64,000 nt of DNA from Methanobacterium_D oryzae (GCF_050433505.1 NZ_JBNPXC010000001.1:248001-312000), one strand, 5' to 3'. Positions 50,112 to 59,718 are shown, numbered from the stretch's first letter. Numbers and translations: made by a program. The notes: a model not told the origin generated them from the sequence alone.

Positions 50112-51071
50112 TTAACTTACTAAATTAAATTTTCCATCATCATCATTAATTTTATTATAATTATAAACAATTTTCTGGTATTGTTTTGGATTTAAAAATT
50201 CTCTATTAAAACGAATACATACAAAAGTTCCATCAAATGGATCTTTAGAATGTTCAAACTGTTTAATTCTATTATTCATATGAAATATACCTTTACGAGA
50301 AGCAATTAAAAAACTACCTCCTAAACCCTCTGTTATCAATCTTATTGATGAATTTATCCCAAAAGATAACGCATCACTATTCAAAATATCATCTGCGGAT
50401 TTTGCAAATCTTACTAATCTCGATCTTTTAAAAATTTCTTTTGTAGATATACCATTCATTGATCGAAATATTGCTTCACAATCATTTTTAACTTCATATG
50501 GATTGATATCATTTTCATTATAGAATTTATCTCTTGCTTGTTCATATTTTCCAGGTATAGTGTCCCCATTATCTAGAATACCTACATCAATTTGGCCTTC
50601 ATTTGGATATTTCTGACTATAACTGTAGACTCTTTTTGCATTTGAATGTTGCTTTATATTATCTATTATCTGTCCAATAACGTATGGAAAAGTATCAGTT
50701 CCTCCATAATAAGAATAGTTAATACCTGCAGGAAATGGAGATGCTGGAAATAATAAATTACGAATATCAATCTTAAGTTTATTTAAATATCCATCTCTTT
50801 TCTCATGATTTTTTTCTAGATTTACATCTAGAAGGGGAAGTAAATTACTATTACTTTCAGATCTACCTAAAATTTTGTCTAGATGAGTATTAGTTTCTTC
50901 ATTATAAGTTTTATATTTTTCAATAGAATACTTTTCGGCGAAAGATATGGCAGGTAACAGTGAAGCAGGAGCAATGAAATTCATATGAGATATATCAACA
51001 TGCCCTTTTGTTGGATCCTTTTCCATATCTAAATATTTTTTATAATCCTTATATAATGAAGGCAAAGTCAT
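50112..51071 (-). CDS. GHKL-type ATPase with N-terminal STAS-like segment (paralogue 2)
   Basis: A 319-residue paralogue of the downstream gene. Shared: GHVDISHMNFIAPASLLPA, YVIGQIIDNIKQHSNAKRVY, DVGILDNGDTIPGKYEQAR, DINPYE, DCEAI, NGISTKE, LITEGLGGSFLIASRKG and GTFVCIRF. The N-box Glu of the first copy is Gln here (GQIIDN versus GEILSN), which suggests that this copy may have lost hydrolysis and act as a binding partner. It is first in a three-gene minus-strand operon, with repeat site D upstream of it. Confidence 0.7.
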   Translation of the reverse strand: MTLPSLYKDYKKYLDMEKDPTKGHVDISHMNFIAPASLLPAISFAEKYSIEKYKTYNEETNTHLDKILGRSESNSNLLPLLDVNLEKNHEKRDGYLNKLKIDIRNLLFPASPFPAGINYSYYGGTDTFPYVIGQIIDNIKQHSNAKRVYSYSQKYPNEGQIDVGILDNGDTIPGKYEQARDKFYNENDINPYEVKNDCEAIFRSMNGISTKEIFKRSRLVRFAKSADDILNSDALSFGINSSIRLITEGLGGSFLIASRKGIFHMNNRIKQFEHSKDPFDGTFVCIRFNREFLNPKQYQKIVYNYNKINDDDGKFNLVS

Positions 51072-51129
51072 GCATAATCTTCTATATGCTTCATATTAAT
51101 AAATTATACACATAATACCGATTATTGTG

Positions 51130-51166
51130 ACTTTTAACTTCAAACTTATAACTAATAACTTATAAT
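51130..51166. repeat. Repeat site D of the parA-region family
   Basis: ACTTTTAACTT (51130-51140, identical to 41874-41884), then TTATAACTAATAACTT (51146-51161, identical to 46843-46858) and TATAA. It lies 60 nt upstream of the GHKL operon start. Confidence 0.6.
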
Positions 51167-51300
51167 AAATTCTATTTTTCTAAGAATGCAATATAAAAAG
51201 ATTAGAATATTTTGGATTTTGGTAAAATAACTTATTAATTACCACTATTAATTTTAGATTAATAATAGATGTATCTATACTCTTTTGCTAATTTAATGTT

Positions 51301-51334
51301 AAAAAAAGAAACAGAAGTATAATTAAACACTTCT
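51301..51334 (-). terminator. thrS terminator
   Basis: On the minus strand, AGAAGT and ACTTCT (51313-51318 and 51329-51334) form a stem followed by TTTCTTTTTTT. Located just beyond the thrS stop. Confidence 0.6.
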
Positions 51335-51352
51335 ATATTATCTAAAAATTAG

Positions 51353-53191
51353 TTAAAAATTAACTCTTTTAGATAATTCCAATGGTAATGGAAGTTTCCT
51401 AAATGGCATTCCATCTGTTTCAGATTTAATTTTAGCAGCTAATTCTTCTACATCCATTGGAACTTTTTCGCCATTTTCACGGACATTAACTTTGAACTTA
51501 TTGCTTTTACTTTTAAGTTCTTCATCACCAATAACAATTGTATATGGAATCCATTCCGTTCCAGCAATCCTTATTTTTTTAGGTATTGATTCATCGCGTT
51601 CATCCAAATCAACTCTAATGTTCTTTTCTTTTAGTTTTATAGCTAATTCCATTGCTTTGTCTATATGTCGTTCTGAAATAGTCATAACTCTTACCTGAGT
51701 TGGTGAAAGCCATACAGGCAACATTATTGGTTTTTTTGGGTTTTCTTTAAGTTCAATGGCTGTTTTTTCAAGTAAGCTGCCTATAACTCGTTCTATACTT
51801 CCAGTTGGACTACAATGAATAATTATAGGATATTCTTGCTCCTCTTTTTTATTCAAGTAAGTTATATCAAATCTTTCAGCACTTTCAACGTCTATTTGGA
51901 TTGTAGGATTTTCAATTGGCCTTCCAAGGTAATCAATGGCTGCAAAGTCCATTTTAGCTATCCAGTAATGTTTACGTCTTGGTAGAATTTCAAGGAGTAC
52001 TGGTTTTCCCATTTTTTCTGCTGCACTGTGTACCCATTCTTTATTTTCTTCATAGAAGTCTGCTGTAGCGCGGAAAATAGCTTCATAATTTACATTAAGG
52101 TCTTTTCCAGTTTGCATGCACATATCAATTTGCCTATCAAATTCTTCCATTGAGCTTGGAATATCTGCACATACTGAGTGGAAATCGGGCATTGTAAATC
52201 CTCGAAGCCTTTTAAGTCCCACTACTTCCCCTCTCTTTTCTAATCTAAAACTGTATGTTGAAAGTTCATAAACTCCTACTGGAAGATTTTTCCAGGTTAA
52301 GAATGAAGCTGAGAGTAATCTAAATGCTCCAAAGCAGCAAGCAAATCTTAACATGAGTTCTTTTTTAGTGCCCATTCTGTACTGTCTTTCTCCGAATTTT
52401 TCAGCATGTGTCCTTATTGCTTCATCTGCAAGGTCGTACATTATTGGAGTTTCAACAGGCATTGCCCCATATTCAGTTACAAGATTATAAACGTAATCTG
52501 AAAGAAGATCTCTAATTAATCTCCCTTTAGGATACCATCTAAGATGTCCAATATCAGCAGATGGCTCATAATCAGCGAGGCTTTTTTCACGCATAAGCCT
52601 TACGTGTGGAGGTTCCTCTCCAGTGGATTCTAATTTACCGAGCTCATAATCAGTAAGCTTTTTGAGGTCTTCATTTTCGAATTTAAAATTACTAGGGTCA
52701 TGAAGCTCACCTTTACTTAAAACGTACCATTTTGAAGGTTCTTCTTCAGCTTTTTCCTCTTCTTTAGGTTTTGCAGTTATGGTTCTTGAAAGTTCGGACA
52801 ATGGATGCCCTTTACATGAAATTTCAAATGATTTATACCATCCAAATGGAATACGTGAAACATTTACGTTTTCTTCCTCTAATTTAGATTCCATATCTTT
52901 TAGTACCTTTTTTGCAGCTTGTGGAGAACTTAAAGATGAACTTAAGTGAGCGTATGGGTATATAATCACATTATCTGGTTTTACTTGAGTTGAAACATTT
53001 ATTATTTCAGATACGGCATTTTCAACAATTTCTGATGTATTTTGTTCATCTTCCTTTTCAACCGCTGTAAAAACCACTAAAGCATTGTCATATTCTCCGC
53101 CTTTCTTTTCATCTTCGATTTTTTCCGCTATTTTTGTTTTCTGTTTTGTTTTATACCTTAAATAATCAGAATGAATTAAAAGTATCCTCAT
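51353..53191 (-). CDS. thrS: Threonyl-tRNA synthetase, archaeal type
   Basis: A 612-residue ThrRS. The N-terminal archaeal editing domain (about 1-140, DTD-like: MRILLIHSDYLRYKTK, VIIYPYAHLSSSLSSPQAAKKVL) removes D-Thr/Ser-type errors. The class II catalytic core has motif 2 with LRGFTMPDFHSVC and motif 3 with HCSPTGSIERVIGSLLE. The C-terminal anticodon domain has VWLSPTQVRVMTISERH. AGGTGAG precedes the ATG. It is a monocistronic housekeeping gene. Confidence 0.96.
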   Translation of the reverse strand: MRILLIHSDYLRYKTKQKTKIAEKIEDEKKGGEYDNALVVFTAVEKEDEQNTSEIVENAVSEIINVSTQVKPDNVIIYPYAHLSSSLSSPQAAKKVLKDMESKLEEENVNVSRIPFGWYKSFEISCKGHPLSELSRTITAKPKEEEKAEEEPSKWYVLSKGELHDPSNFKFENEDLKKLTDYELGKLESTGEEPPHVRLMREKSLADYEPSADIGHLRWYPKGRLIRDLLSDYVYNLVTEYGAMPVETPIMYDLADEAIRTHAEKFGERQYRMGTKKELMLRFACCFGAFRLLSASFLTWKNLPVGVYELSTYSFRLEKRGEVVGLKRLRGFTMPDFHSVCADIPSSMEEFDRQIDMCMQTGKDLNVNYEAIFRATADFYEENKEWVHSAAEKMGKPVLLEILPRRKHYWIAKMDFAAIDYLGRPIENPTIQIDVESAERFDITYLNKKEEQEYPIIIHCSPTGSIERVIGSLLEKTAIELKENPKKPIMLPVWLSPTQVRVMTISERHIDKAMELAIKLKEKNIRVDLDERDESIPKKIRIAGTEWIPYTIVIGDEELKSKSNKFKVNVRENGEKVPMDVEELAAKIKSETDGMPFRKLPLPLELSKRVNF

Positions 53192-53338
53192 TTTCTCACC
53201 TGTGATTTAAAATAGTTATAAAGGTAATTTAATTCAAATATAAAAGATTTAAACTCTAAGTATATTTTCATTGAATAAATTATATTATAATTACTCTTAC
53301 AAATTTAGTTCTTTCTATTTAAATTTTTATTTATATAG

Positions 53339-53362
53339 ATCACTTAAAGATTTTTAAGTGAT
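53339..53362 (-). terminator. Terminator-like hairpin after the MgtC-family gene
   Basis: ATCACTTAAA-GATT-TTTAAGTGAT, a 10-bp perfect stem 11 nt beyond the minus-strand stop. An AT-rich tract follows. Confidence 0.55.
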
Positions 53363-53373
53363 ATAACTCTTAT

Positions 53374-54615
53374 TTAAATTAAAAATACCGCTGTTAACCC
53401 AACTGCAATGATTACAGCAAATATCACGCCTATTAAATATCCAAATTTCCTTGTTCCAAAAAACATGGCAATTAAAAATTTAATTACTGTATTTGAAATT
53501 GCTGCAAGCGTTATTGCAGTTACTGCTACCTCAGGAGATATTGTATCCCTTGCAAGGATAGCCATACTTATTGTTATAGCATCAACGTCTGCTACTCCAG
53601 ATATAATGCTTGTAATATAAATTCCACTGCTTCCAAAATAAATATTAGCTATTTCAGACGCGAATAATATAACTAAAAACAATAAACCAAAAATTAAAGC
53701 TGGTTTAAGTGAAAATGGGTTTTTTAGTTTAAGATCTTCACCTACTTCTCTGACTTTGGTTGTTTTCCATGCTAAAAATCCCAAGCTAATACCTAAAAGA
53801 CCCATACTAAGCATGGGGATTATAAGAAGTGGCGTTAAACTTGAATTTATAACTAATACCTCAAATAGTACTCTTAAAAACATCATTGAGCTTGCAACTA
53901 CTGTTGCAAATACTGCAGCCCTCATAACAAATTCTGATTCTTTAACTCTTGCTGCCATGGCTGTTGTAACGGCAGTACTGGATACAAGGCCACCTATAAC
54001 TCCAGTAGCGCTTATTCCCCTTTCAGCACCGATAAATTTCATCAATATATATCCCGCAAAGCTTATTCCTGAAATAAATACTACCATAAGCCAAATTTGG
54101 TAGGGATTAAAAAAGCCTAAAGGGCCAATAGCTTGATTTGGGAGTAAAGGTAGTATTACAAAAGCAACTATAAGGAATTTAAGCGTGTTTATCATTTCTT
54201 TCTGGCTTATTTTCCTTGCAAATGTGTGAAGATATGGTTTAACAGCAAGTAATGTGGTAATTATTATCGCAACGATTGGAACAATTTGTAATCCTTCATC
54301 AGTATAGCATAGAGCGCCTAAAATAAATGTAAGGAGTGCAACTACCTCTGTAGTTAATCCAATATCTCCAATTTTCCTTGTACTTGCCATATAACTCAAT
54401 CCAACCATTGTAGCAAGTCCTAAAAATGCTATAATTATAAAATTAGGATAAAATGTTGATAAAAATGCAGATGAAGTTCCAAATACCGCAATCAGCATGA
54501 AAGTCCTTATCCCTGCAAATTCTCTAATTTCAGATTGTTTTCGTTCTCTTTCAGTTCCAATTAATGCCCCTATTGCAAAAGAAATTAAAAATTTCAAAAT
54601 TAATTCTGTATGCAT
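53374..54615 (-). CDS. MgtC/SapB family membrane protein with DUF4010 domain
   Basis: A 413-residue protein. The N-terminal MgtC domain has FAIGALIGTERERKQSEIREFAGIRTFMLIAVFG. A larger DUF4010 domain with about eight helices follows, including GVIGGLVSSTAVTTAMAAR and ISGVADVDAITISMAILAR. Proteins of this architecture are of unknown function; MgtC itself is linked to Mg2+ limitation in bacteria. There is no ribosome site at the ATG, and a TATA-like tract about 25-30 nt upstream suggests a leaderless mRNA. Confidence 0.85.
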   Translation of the reverse strand: MHTELILKFLISFAIGALIGTERERKQSEIREFAGIRTFMLIAVFGTSSAFLSTFYPNFIIIAFLGLATMVGLSYMASTRKIGDIGLTTEVVALLTFILGALCYTDEGLQIVPIVAIIITTLLAVKPYLHTFARKISQKEMINTLKFLIVAFVILPLLPNQAIGPLGFFNPYQIWLMVVFISGISFAGYILMKFIGAERGISATGVIGGLVSSTAVTTAMAARVKESEFVMRAAVFATVVASSMMFLRVLFEVLVINSSLTPLLIIPMLSMGLLGISLGFLAWKTTKVREVGEDLKLKNPFSLKPALIFGLLFLVILFASEIANIYFGSSGIYITSIISGVADVDAITISMAILARDTISPEVAVTAITLAAISNTVIKFLIAMFFGTRKFGYLIGVIFAVIIAVGLTAVFLI

Positions 54616-54872
54616 GGTACTAATCTATTTTTCGAATCATAAATAAGTTAGGAAATATTTGAAACTATAAATTAAGTAGTTCAAACAAAAAATGTTTTTA
54701 AAGCTAAAATTAATACTTAAATTTGAATTCTCATAGAGGTTATATAATACTAATTATAAACTATTCTACACTTTTAATGAAAATATATTCAAAAATGATA
54801 ATTTTATAATTTAACTATGATTATATGATGAAAAATTTCTATAAATTAGTTTAAAATTTACATGGTGATCCA

Positions 54873-56528
54873 ATGAGAAGTGATGCAATTAAAAAAGGCC
54901 TACAAAGAGCTCCGCACAGGTCATTACTAAGAGCATGTGGTGTAACAGACGAAGAAATGGACAAACCATTTATAGGAGTTGCAAACAGTTTTACAGATAT
55001 TGTCCCCGGCCATATCCATCTGAATAAAGTTGCAGATGCAGTTAAATTAGGGATAAGTCAAGCTGGCGGTGTTCCTTTTGAATTTAATACTATGGCTATC
55101 TGTGATGGTATAGCTATGAATCATGAGGGGATGAAATACTCCCTTGCTTCCCGTGAAATAATAGCAGACACTGTAGAAACCATGGCTCAAGCACATCAAT
55201 TTGATGCACTTGTTTTAATTCCTACATGTGATAAAGTTGTTCCGGGAATGCTTATGGCTGCAGCAAGACTTGATATACCTTCAATAGTTGTTACAGGAGG
55301 TCCAATGAAGCCAGGTAAATTCCAAGGAAAATCTGTAGATTTAATTGATGTTTATGAAGGAGTTGGGGCTGCTTCATCTGGAAAAATGACAATGGAAGAT
55401 CTGGATGAACTTGAGAGATGTGCATGTCCTGGTGCTGGTTCTTGTTCTGGACTATTTACAGCGAATACAATGGCCTGTGTAACTGAAACTTTAGGAATGA
55501 GTTTACCTTATTGTGCAACTGCACATGCAGTTGATGCTAAAAAAATGAGACTTGCAAGAGAATCCGGAGCTCAAATAATAGAATTACTTGAAAAAAATAT
55601 AACTCCCTCAAAGATAATGACCCAAGAAGCATTTGAAAATGCCATAGCTGCTGATCTAGCTCTTGGAGGATCTTCAAATACTACACTTCATATTCCTGCA
55701 ATAGCAAGTGAACTTGAGGACAAAGGAGTCGATATAAGCCTTGATACTTTTGATGAATTAAGCAAAAAGATTCCACATATAAGTAAATTAGCTCCAGCCG
55801 GAACCCATACTATGTTGGATTTAGACCGTGCAGGAGGCATTCCTGCAGTTTTAAAAGTAATTGAAGGTAAAATAAATTCTAATGCTTTAACTTGCACTGG
55901 AAAGTCCCTTAAAGAAAATATAGAAAGTGCAGAAGTAAAAAATGAAGAAGTTATAAGACCATTAGATAATCCAATAGATAAAGAAGGTGGAATTGCAATA
56001 TTAAAAGGTAATTTAGCTCCAAAAGGGTCTGTAGTTAAAATAGCGGCAGTGAATGAAGATATGAGAGTGCATGAAGGTCCTGCAAAAGTCTTTAATAGTG
56101 AAGATGAATGTGTTAGTGCTATTTTTAATAATGAAATCTATGAAGGAGATGTAATTGTAATAAGATATGAAGGCCCAAAAGGAGGTCCTGGAATGCGTGA
56201 AATGCTCAATCCAACTTCAGCCATATCAGGAATGGGAATTAAGTCAGTTGCACTTATAACTGATGGAAGATTTTCAGGCGGGACACGAGGGCCATGTGTC
56301 GGGCACGTATCTCCTGAAGCTATGGCAAAAGGACCTTTAGCTGCTTTAAAAGATGGAGACATGATAAAAATAGACATGCATAATCGAAAACTGGACGTTG
56401 CCCTGGATGAAGATGAAATTAAAAAGAGACTTGAAGAAGTAATTCTTCCAAGTAAAGAAGTCAAAGGCTGGCTTTCAAGATACAGAAAACTTGCAAGTTC
56501 TGCAGATAAAGGGGCCATTTTAAGATAA
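54873..56528 (+). CDS. ilvD: Dihydroxy-acid dehydratase
   Basis: A 551-residue IlvD: RSDAIKKGLQRAPHRSLLRACG, cluster Cys regions in NTMAICDGIAMNHEGM, IPTCDKVVPGMLMAAARL and CPGAGSCSGLFTANTMAC, with the C-terminal signature DGRFSGGTRGPCVGHVSPEA. It dehydrates 2,3-dihydroxy-isovalerate and 3-methylvalerate to the 2-oxo acids for Val, Ile and Leu. It uses an Fe-S cluster. GGTGATCC precedes the ATG. leuA and ilvB are elsewhere in the window, not linked. Confidence 0.96.
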   Translation: MRSDAIKKGLQRAPHRSLLRACGVTDEEMDKPFIGVANSFTDIVPGHIHLNKVADAVKLGISQAGGVPFEFNTMAICDGIAMNHEGMKYSLASREIIADTVETMAQAHQFDALVLIPTCDKVVPGMLMAAARLDIPSIVVTGGPMKPGKFQGKSVDLIDVYEGVGAASSGKMTMEDLDELERCACPGAGSCSGLFTANTMACVTETLGMSLPYCATAHAVDAKKMRLARESGAQIIELLEKNITPSKIMTQEAFENAIAADLALGGSSNTTLHIPAIASELEDKGVDISLDTFDELSKKIPHISKLAPAGTHTMLDLDRAGGIPAVLKVIEGKINSNALTCTGKSLKENIESAEVKNEEVIRPLDNPIDKEGGIAILKGNLAPKGSVVKIAAVNEDMRVHEGPAKVFNSEDECVSAIFNNEIYEGDVIVIRYEGPKGGPGMREMLNPTSAISGMGIKSVALITDGRFSGGTRGPCVGHVSPEAMAKGPLAALKDGDMIKIDMHNRKLDVALDEDEIKKRLEEVILPSKEVKGWLSRYRKLASSADKGAILR

Positions 56529-56586
56529 ATTAGGGGGATATATAAACCATTTAAAGTTTATAGAATTAAACCTTGTAGGTGAAAAA

Positions 56587-56997
56587 GTGGATTATAAGGA
56601 AATAGCAACTTATATTGTCATTATACTCGTGGGAATAATTATAGCCCAGCATATGAACGTAGTTGTCTCTGGAAGTATGGAGCCTGTAATGTATAGAGGA
56701 GATATTGTTATAATCGATACAAATCCTGGTGATGTTGAAGTTGGAGACATTGTAGTTTATGATGCAGCCTGGTTTAATCAGCCGGTGATTCATAGAGTTA
56801 TTAAAATCCAGAATACTACAGATGGTCCACTATATACTATAAAAGGAGACAATAATGCTAATCCCGATCCTCAATTGGTTAAAAGAGATCAGATTAGGTC
56901 TAAAGTTGTTAATTGGCCATGGGGTTCCGGACCTGGTCAAGCTCCAGTAATTATACCTAAAGTTGGTTATATTACTCTCTGGATCAGGGGATTATAG
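56587..56997 (+). CDS. Signal peptidase I, archaeal S26B type
   Basis: A 136-residue protein with one N-terminal helix (about 6-22). Catalytic Ser is in VVVSGSMEPVMYRGD, the His replacing the bacterial Lys is in NQPVIHRVIKI, and Asp is in YTIKGDNNANPDP. It is a membrane protease that removes signal peptides outside the membrane. The start is GTG 56587, supported by AGGTGA immediately upstream. It is 58 nt after ilvD and may share its transcript. It is short compared with many archaeal homologues, but all catalytic boxes are present. Confidence 0.9.
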   Translation: MDYKEIATYIVIILVGIIIAQHMNVVVSGSMEPVMYRGDIVIIDTNPGDVEVGDIVVYDAAWFNQPVIHRVIKIQNTTDGPLYTIKGDNNANPDPQLVKRDQIRSKVVNWPWGSGPGQAPVIIPKVGYITLWIRGL

Positions 56998-57151
56998 ATA
57001 TTAGGCCGGTATTTATTAATACCAATTTTCTATTTTTAAAAAATAACTTGAAAATACTTTTAAGCTAAATAACAATATCTTAATTTAGAAATTATAGTAA
57101 GTGTTTTTTAATATTAAACGAGTTACACATTTATGATTATATGGTGAATTT

Positions 57152-59107
57152 ATGTTTAGAATGCTAGAAAAAGAAGCAATTAAATCGCTGGAAAATGCAA
57201 TTAAAAGCCTTGGATATGAAATTCCAGAGGAAATTAAAGTAGAAGAACCACCAAATTCAGATTTAGGTGACCTTGCTACAACAGTGTCATTCCAGCTTGC
57301 AAAACAACTTAAAAAGCCTCCAATGGAAATAACTAAAAATATATTGGACATCATAGAAATTCCTGAAGTTTTTAAGTCCGTTGAAATGAAAGGACCTTAC
57401 ATTAATTTTTTCATAAACTATGATGAATTTTCTAAGTTAGTTTTAGATTCTATAAATGAGAATTATGGGAAATTAGAACCAAAATATGAGAAAATAATCC
57501 TTGAACACACTTCAGCAAATCCTAATGGCCCATTACATATTGGTCACGTTAGAAATGCAATAATAGGAGACTCATTATCCAGAATACTACAATCTGCAGG
57601 ATATGATGTAGAAACACAGTACTATGTAAATGACATGGGCCGGCAAATTGCAATAATTGTCTGGGGATTTTCAGCTCTGGAAGCTGATTTAATAACTTAT
57701 GGCCTAATGATCAAAAAGTATAACACTATTTTCAATTCTGAAGAATTTAGAGATACATTTACTAAAATTGAAAATTATTTAGAAAATAAAAATTCATATT
57801 CTTATATCCCACGTGAAAATGTATATAGCACCCTAACCGAGTTTTTAAACTCTTATACTGAAATTCAGGAACTTTTTAAAGATAAAGGCAGATCTTCAAA
57901 GTATTTAAAAGACAATCAGGAATATATCTTGGATTGTTTAAACCTCTTAGAGAAATATGATGATGACAGCATCGATAAAAAAGATGAAGTTATCGGGAAG
58001 ATTTATTTCTATGCTAATGAAAAATTAAGGGTTGATGAAAACCTTAAAAATGAAATCGGCAGTCTTTTAAAAATATACGAAAGCGGCGAAGACGAAAAAC
58101 TTGCAGGACTCTTTAAAGACGTTGTAGAAAAGTGCGTATCTGGAATTGAATCAACACTAAATGATTTAAATATTTATCATGACTCTTTTGTATGGGAAAG
58201 TAAATTTATAAGAAATCAAGCAGTTAAGGAAGTTCTGGATAAATTAAGCAACTATACTAAAACAAATGAAGTTTTATATCTTCCACTTGAAGATTATGGT
58301 ATAGAAAAAGAGCTTATACTTACAAGATCAGATGGAACTTCCCTCTATTCAACAAGAGACCTTGCATACCACCTTGAAAAATCAGAAAATTCTGATAAAG
58401 TAATAGATATACTTGGATCAGATCATAAACTTGCAATAGACCAGTTAAGCATAGCTTTAAAGTTATTAGAAGGTAAACCGCCAGAAGTTATATTCTATGA
58501 GTTTATAACCCTTCCTGAAGGTTCAATGTCCACCAGGAGAGGAGTGTTTATTTCTGTAGATGACTTGCTGGATGAAGCTATAAATCGTGCCCTTGATGAA
58601 ATTACAAAAAGAAGAGCAGATTTAAACAAAGAAGAAGCCACAAAAATTGCAGAAGATATAGGTATTGGAGCAATAAGGTACTTTATAGCCAAATTATCTC
58701 CAGAAAAACATATAGTGTTTAAATGGGATGAAGCTTTAAGTTTTGAAAGAGGATGCGCTTCTATTCAATATGCACATGCGCGTGCGTGTAAATTACTTGA
58801 AAAAGCCAGGTATGATGCTAAAAATGTTGATCTAAACACTGTGATGAATGATCCGTTTGAAATAGAGCTTATTAAAATGATTTCCAAATTCACTACAGTT
58901 ATTGAAGAGTCATCACGGATAAATAGGGTTCATCCTGTTGCCCAATATGCTTTAGATTTAGCGGGTGCTTTTAATAGGTTTTATAAATCTGTTCCAGTAA
59001 TAGGGACTAACGAAGAAGCTGCAAGATTAACTTTAGTTGATAAATCAAGGATAACAATTAAAAATTGTCTTGAGCTTTTAGGAATAAACTCTCCTAATTC
59101 AATGTAA
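57152..59107 (+). CDS. argS: Arginyl-tRNA synthetase with an internal insertion
   Basis: A 651-residue class I ArgRS. N-terminal Add-1 domain; EHTSANPNGPLHIGHVRNAIIGD with the HIGH motif at 129-132; YYVNDMGRQIAIIVWG; LTRSDGTSLYSTRDLAYHL; the KMSKS-equivalent loop EGSMSTRRGVF; and the anticodon domain to the C-terminus. Most archaeal ArgRS are about 560 residues. Here roughly residues 180-272 (LITYGLMIKKY to LLEKYDDDS) are extra, between VWGFSALEAD and VIGKIYFYANEKL, which are usually close together. The insert is Lys/Glu/Asn/Tyr-rich and helical, with no intein motifs. The ribosome site is a modest GGTGA. Confidence 0.93.
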   Translation: MFRMLEKEAIKSLENAIKSLGYEIPEEIKVEEPPNSDLGDLATTVSFQLAKQLKKPPMEITKNILDIIEIPEVFKSVEMKGPYINFFINYDEFSKLVLDSINENYGKLEPKYEKIILEHTSANPNGPLHIGHVRNAIIGDSLSRILQSAGYDVETQYYVNDMGRQIAIIVWGFSALEADLITYGLMIKKYNTIFNSEEFRDTFTKIENYLENKNSYSYIPRENVYSTLTEFLNSYTEIQELFKDKGRSSKYLKDNQEYILDCLNLLEKYDDDSIDKKDEVIGKIYFYANEKLRVDENLKNEIGSLLKIYESGEDEKLAGLFKDVVEKCVSGIESTLNDLNIYHDSFVWESKFIRNQAVKEVLDKLSNYTKTNEVLYLPLEDYGIEKELILTRSDGTSLYSTRDLAYHLEKSENSDKVIDILGSDHKLAIDQLSIALKLLEGKPPEVIFYEFITLPEGSMSTRRGVFISVDDLLDEAINRALDEITKRRADLNKEEATKIAEDIGIGAIRYFIAKLSPEKHIVFKWDEALSFERGCASIQYAHARACKLLEKARYDAKNVDLNTVMNDPFEIELIKMISKFTTVIEESSRINRVHPVAQYALDLAGAFNRFYKSVPVIGTNEEAARLTLVDKSRITIKNCLELLGINSPNSM

Positions 59108-59150
59108 AAAGGCTTAAAATAAAATATTATCTGATTTCAGGTATATTTTA

Positions 59151-59699
59151 TTATAATTTTAAACAACCAGTAGAATATTTTATAAATTCTTCAACAGCTT
59201 TTTTGTGATCAACAAATGTACGTCCTTGGCTTTTGTCAAAAATAAGGAAGTATACAAATGATAAAAGATTAAAAACGAATACTTTTGTATCTATTTTACT
59301 ATTAGGGAATATTTTTTCTAAACATTCAGTTATATGGGTCATTAATTCTGCAATAACAGTTCCAGATATTGTCTTCTTTTCATAGATTACAATGCTGATA
59401 AAATCAAAATTATCTTCAGTTAAACTTATCAAACGCTCTATGATTGTTTTTAAATAATCATCAGGATTATCAATATTACTATCTTTCATCATTAAATAAA
59501 AATCCTTTATAACAATTTCTTGATTTTTAGCCAAAACCATGTTGAAAAGGTTTTCTTTGGTTTTAAATTTTCTAAATAAAGTCATTTCACTAAAGCCAGA
59601 CTTTTCAGCTATAGATTTAGTCCTAGCTCCAACATAACCTTCTTTTGCAAATTCTTTTAAAGCAACATCCAATATTTTTTGTTCAGTCTTATCCACCAT
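59151..59699 (-). CDS. TetR/AcrR family regulator (paralogue 2)
   Basis: A 182-residue TetR protein: EQKILDVALKEFAKEGYVGARTKSIAEKSGFSEMTLFRKFKTKENLFNMVLAKN is the DNA-binding part. The ligand domain is divergent. It is nearly identical in the HTH to the next gene upstream (59860-60420) and related to the one at 38.1 kb. An 18-bp palindrome (59719-59736) lies just upstream of its ATG, the expected place for an autoregulatory operator. No efflux gene adjoins. Confidence 0.9.
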   Translation of the reverse strand: MVDKTEQKILDVALKEFAKEGYVGARTKSIAEKSGFSEMTLFRKFKTKENLFNMVLAKNQEIVIKDFYLMMKDSNIDNPDDYLKTIIERLISLTEDNFDFISIVIYEKKTISGTVIAELMTHITECLEKIFPNSKIDTKVFVFNLLSFVYFLIFDKSQGRTFVDHKKAVEEFIKYSTGCLKL

Positions 59700-59718
59700 A
59701 ATCTCTTATATATCAATA

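Noticed and set aside
57689..57966. Intein in argS
   Set aside because: No Cys/Ser start and His-Asn end residues, no DOD endonuclease motifs, and the insert is too short.
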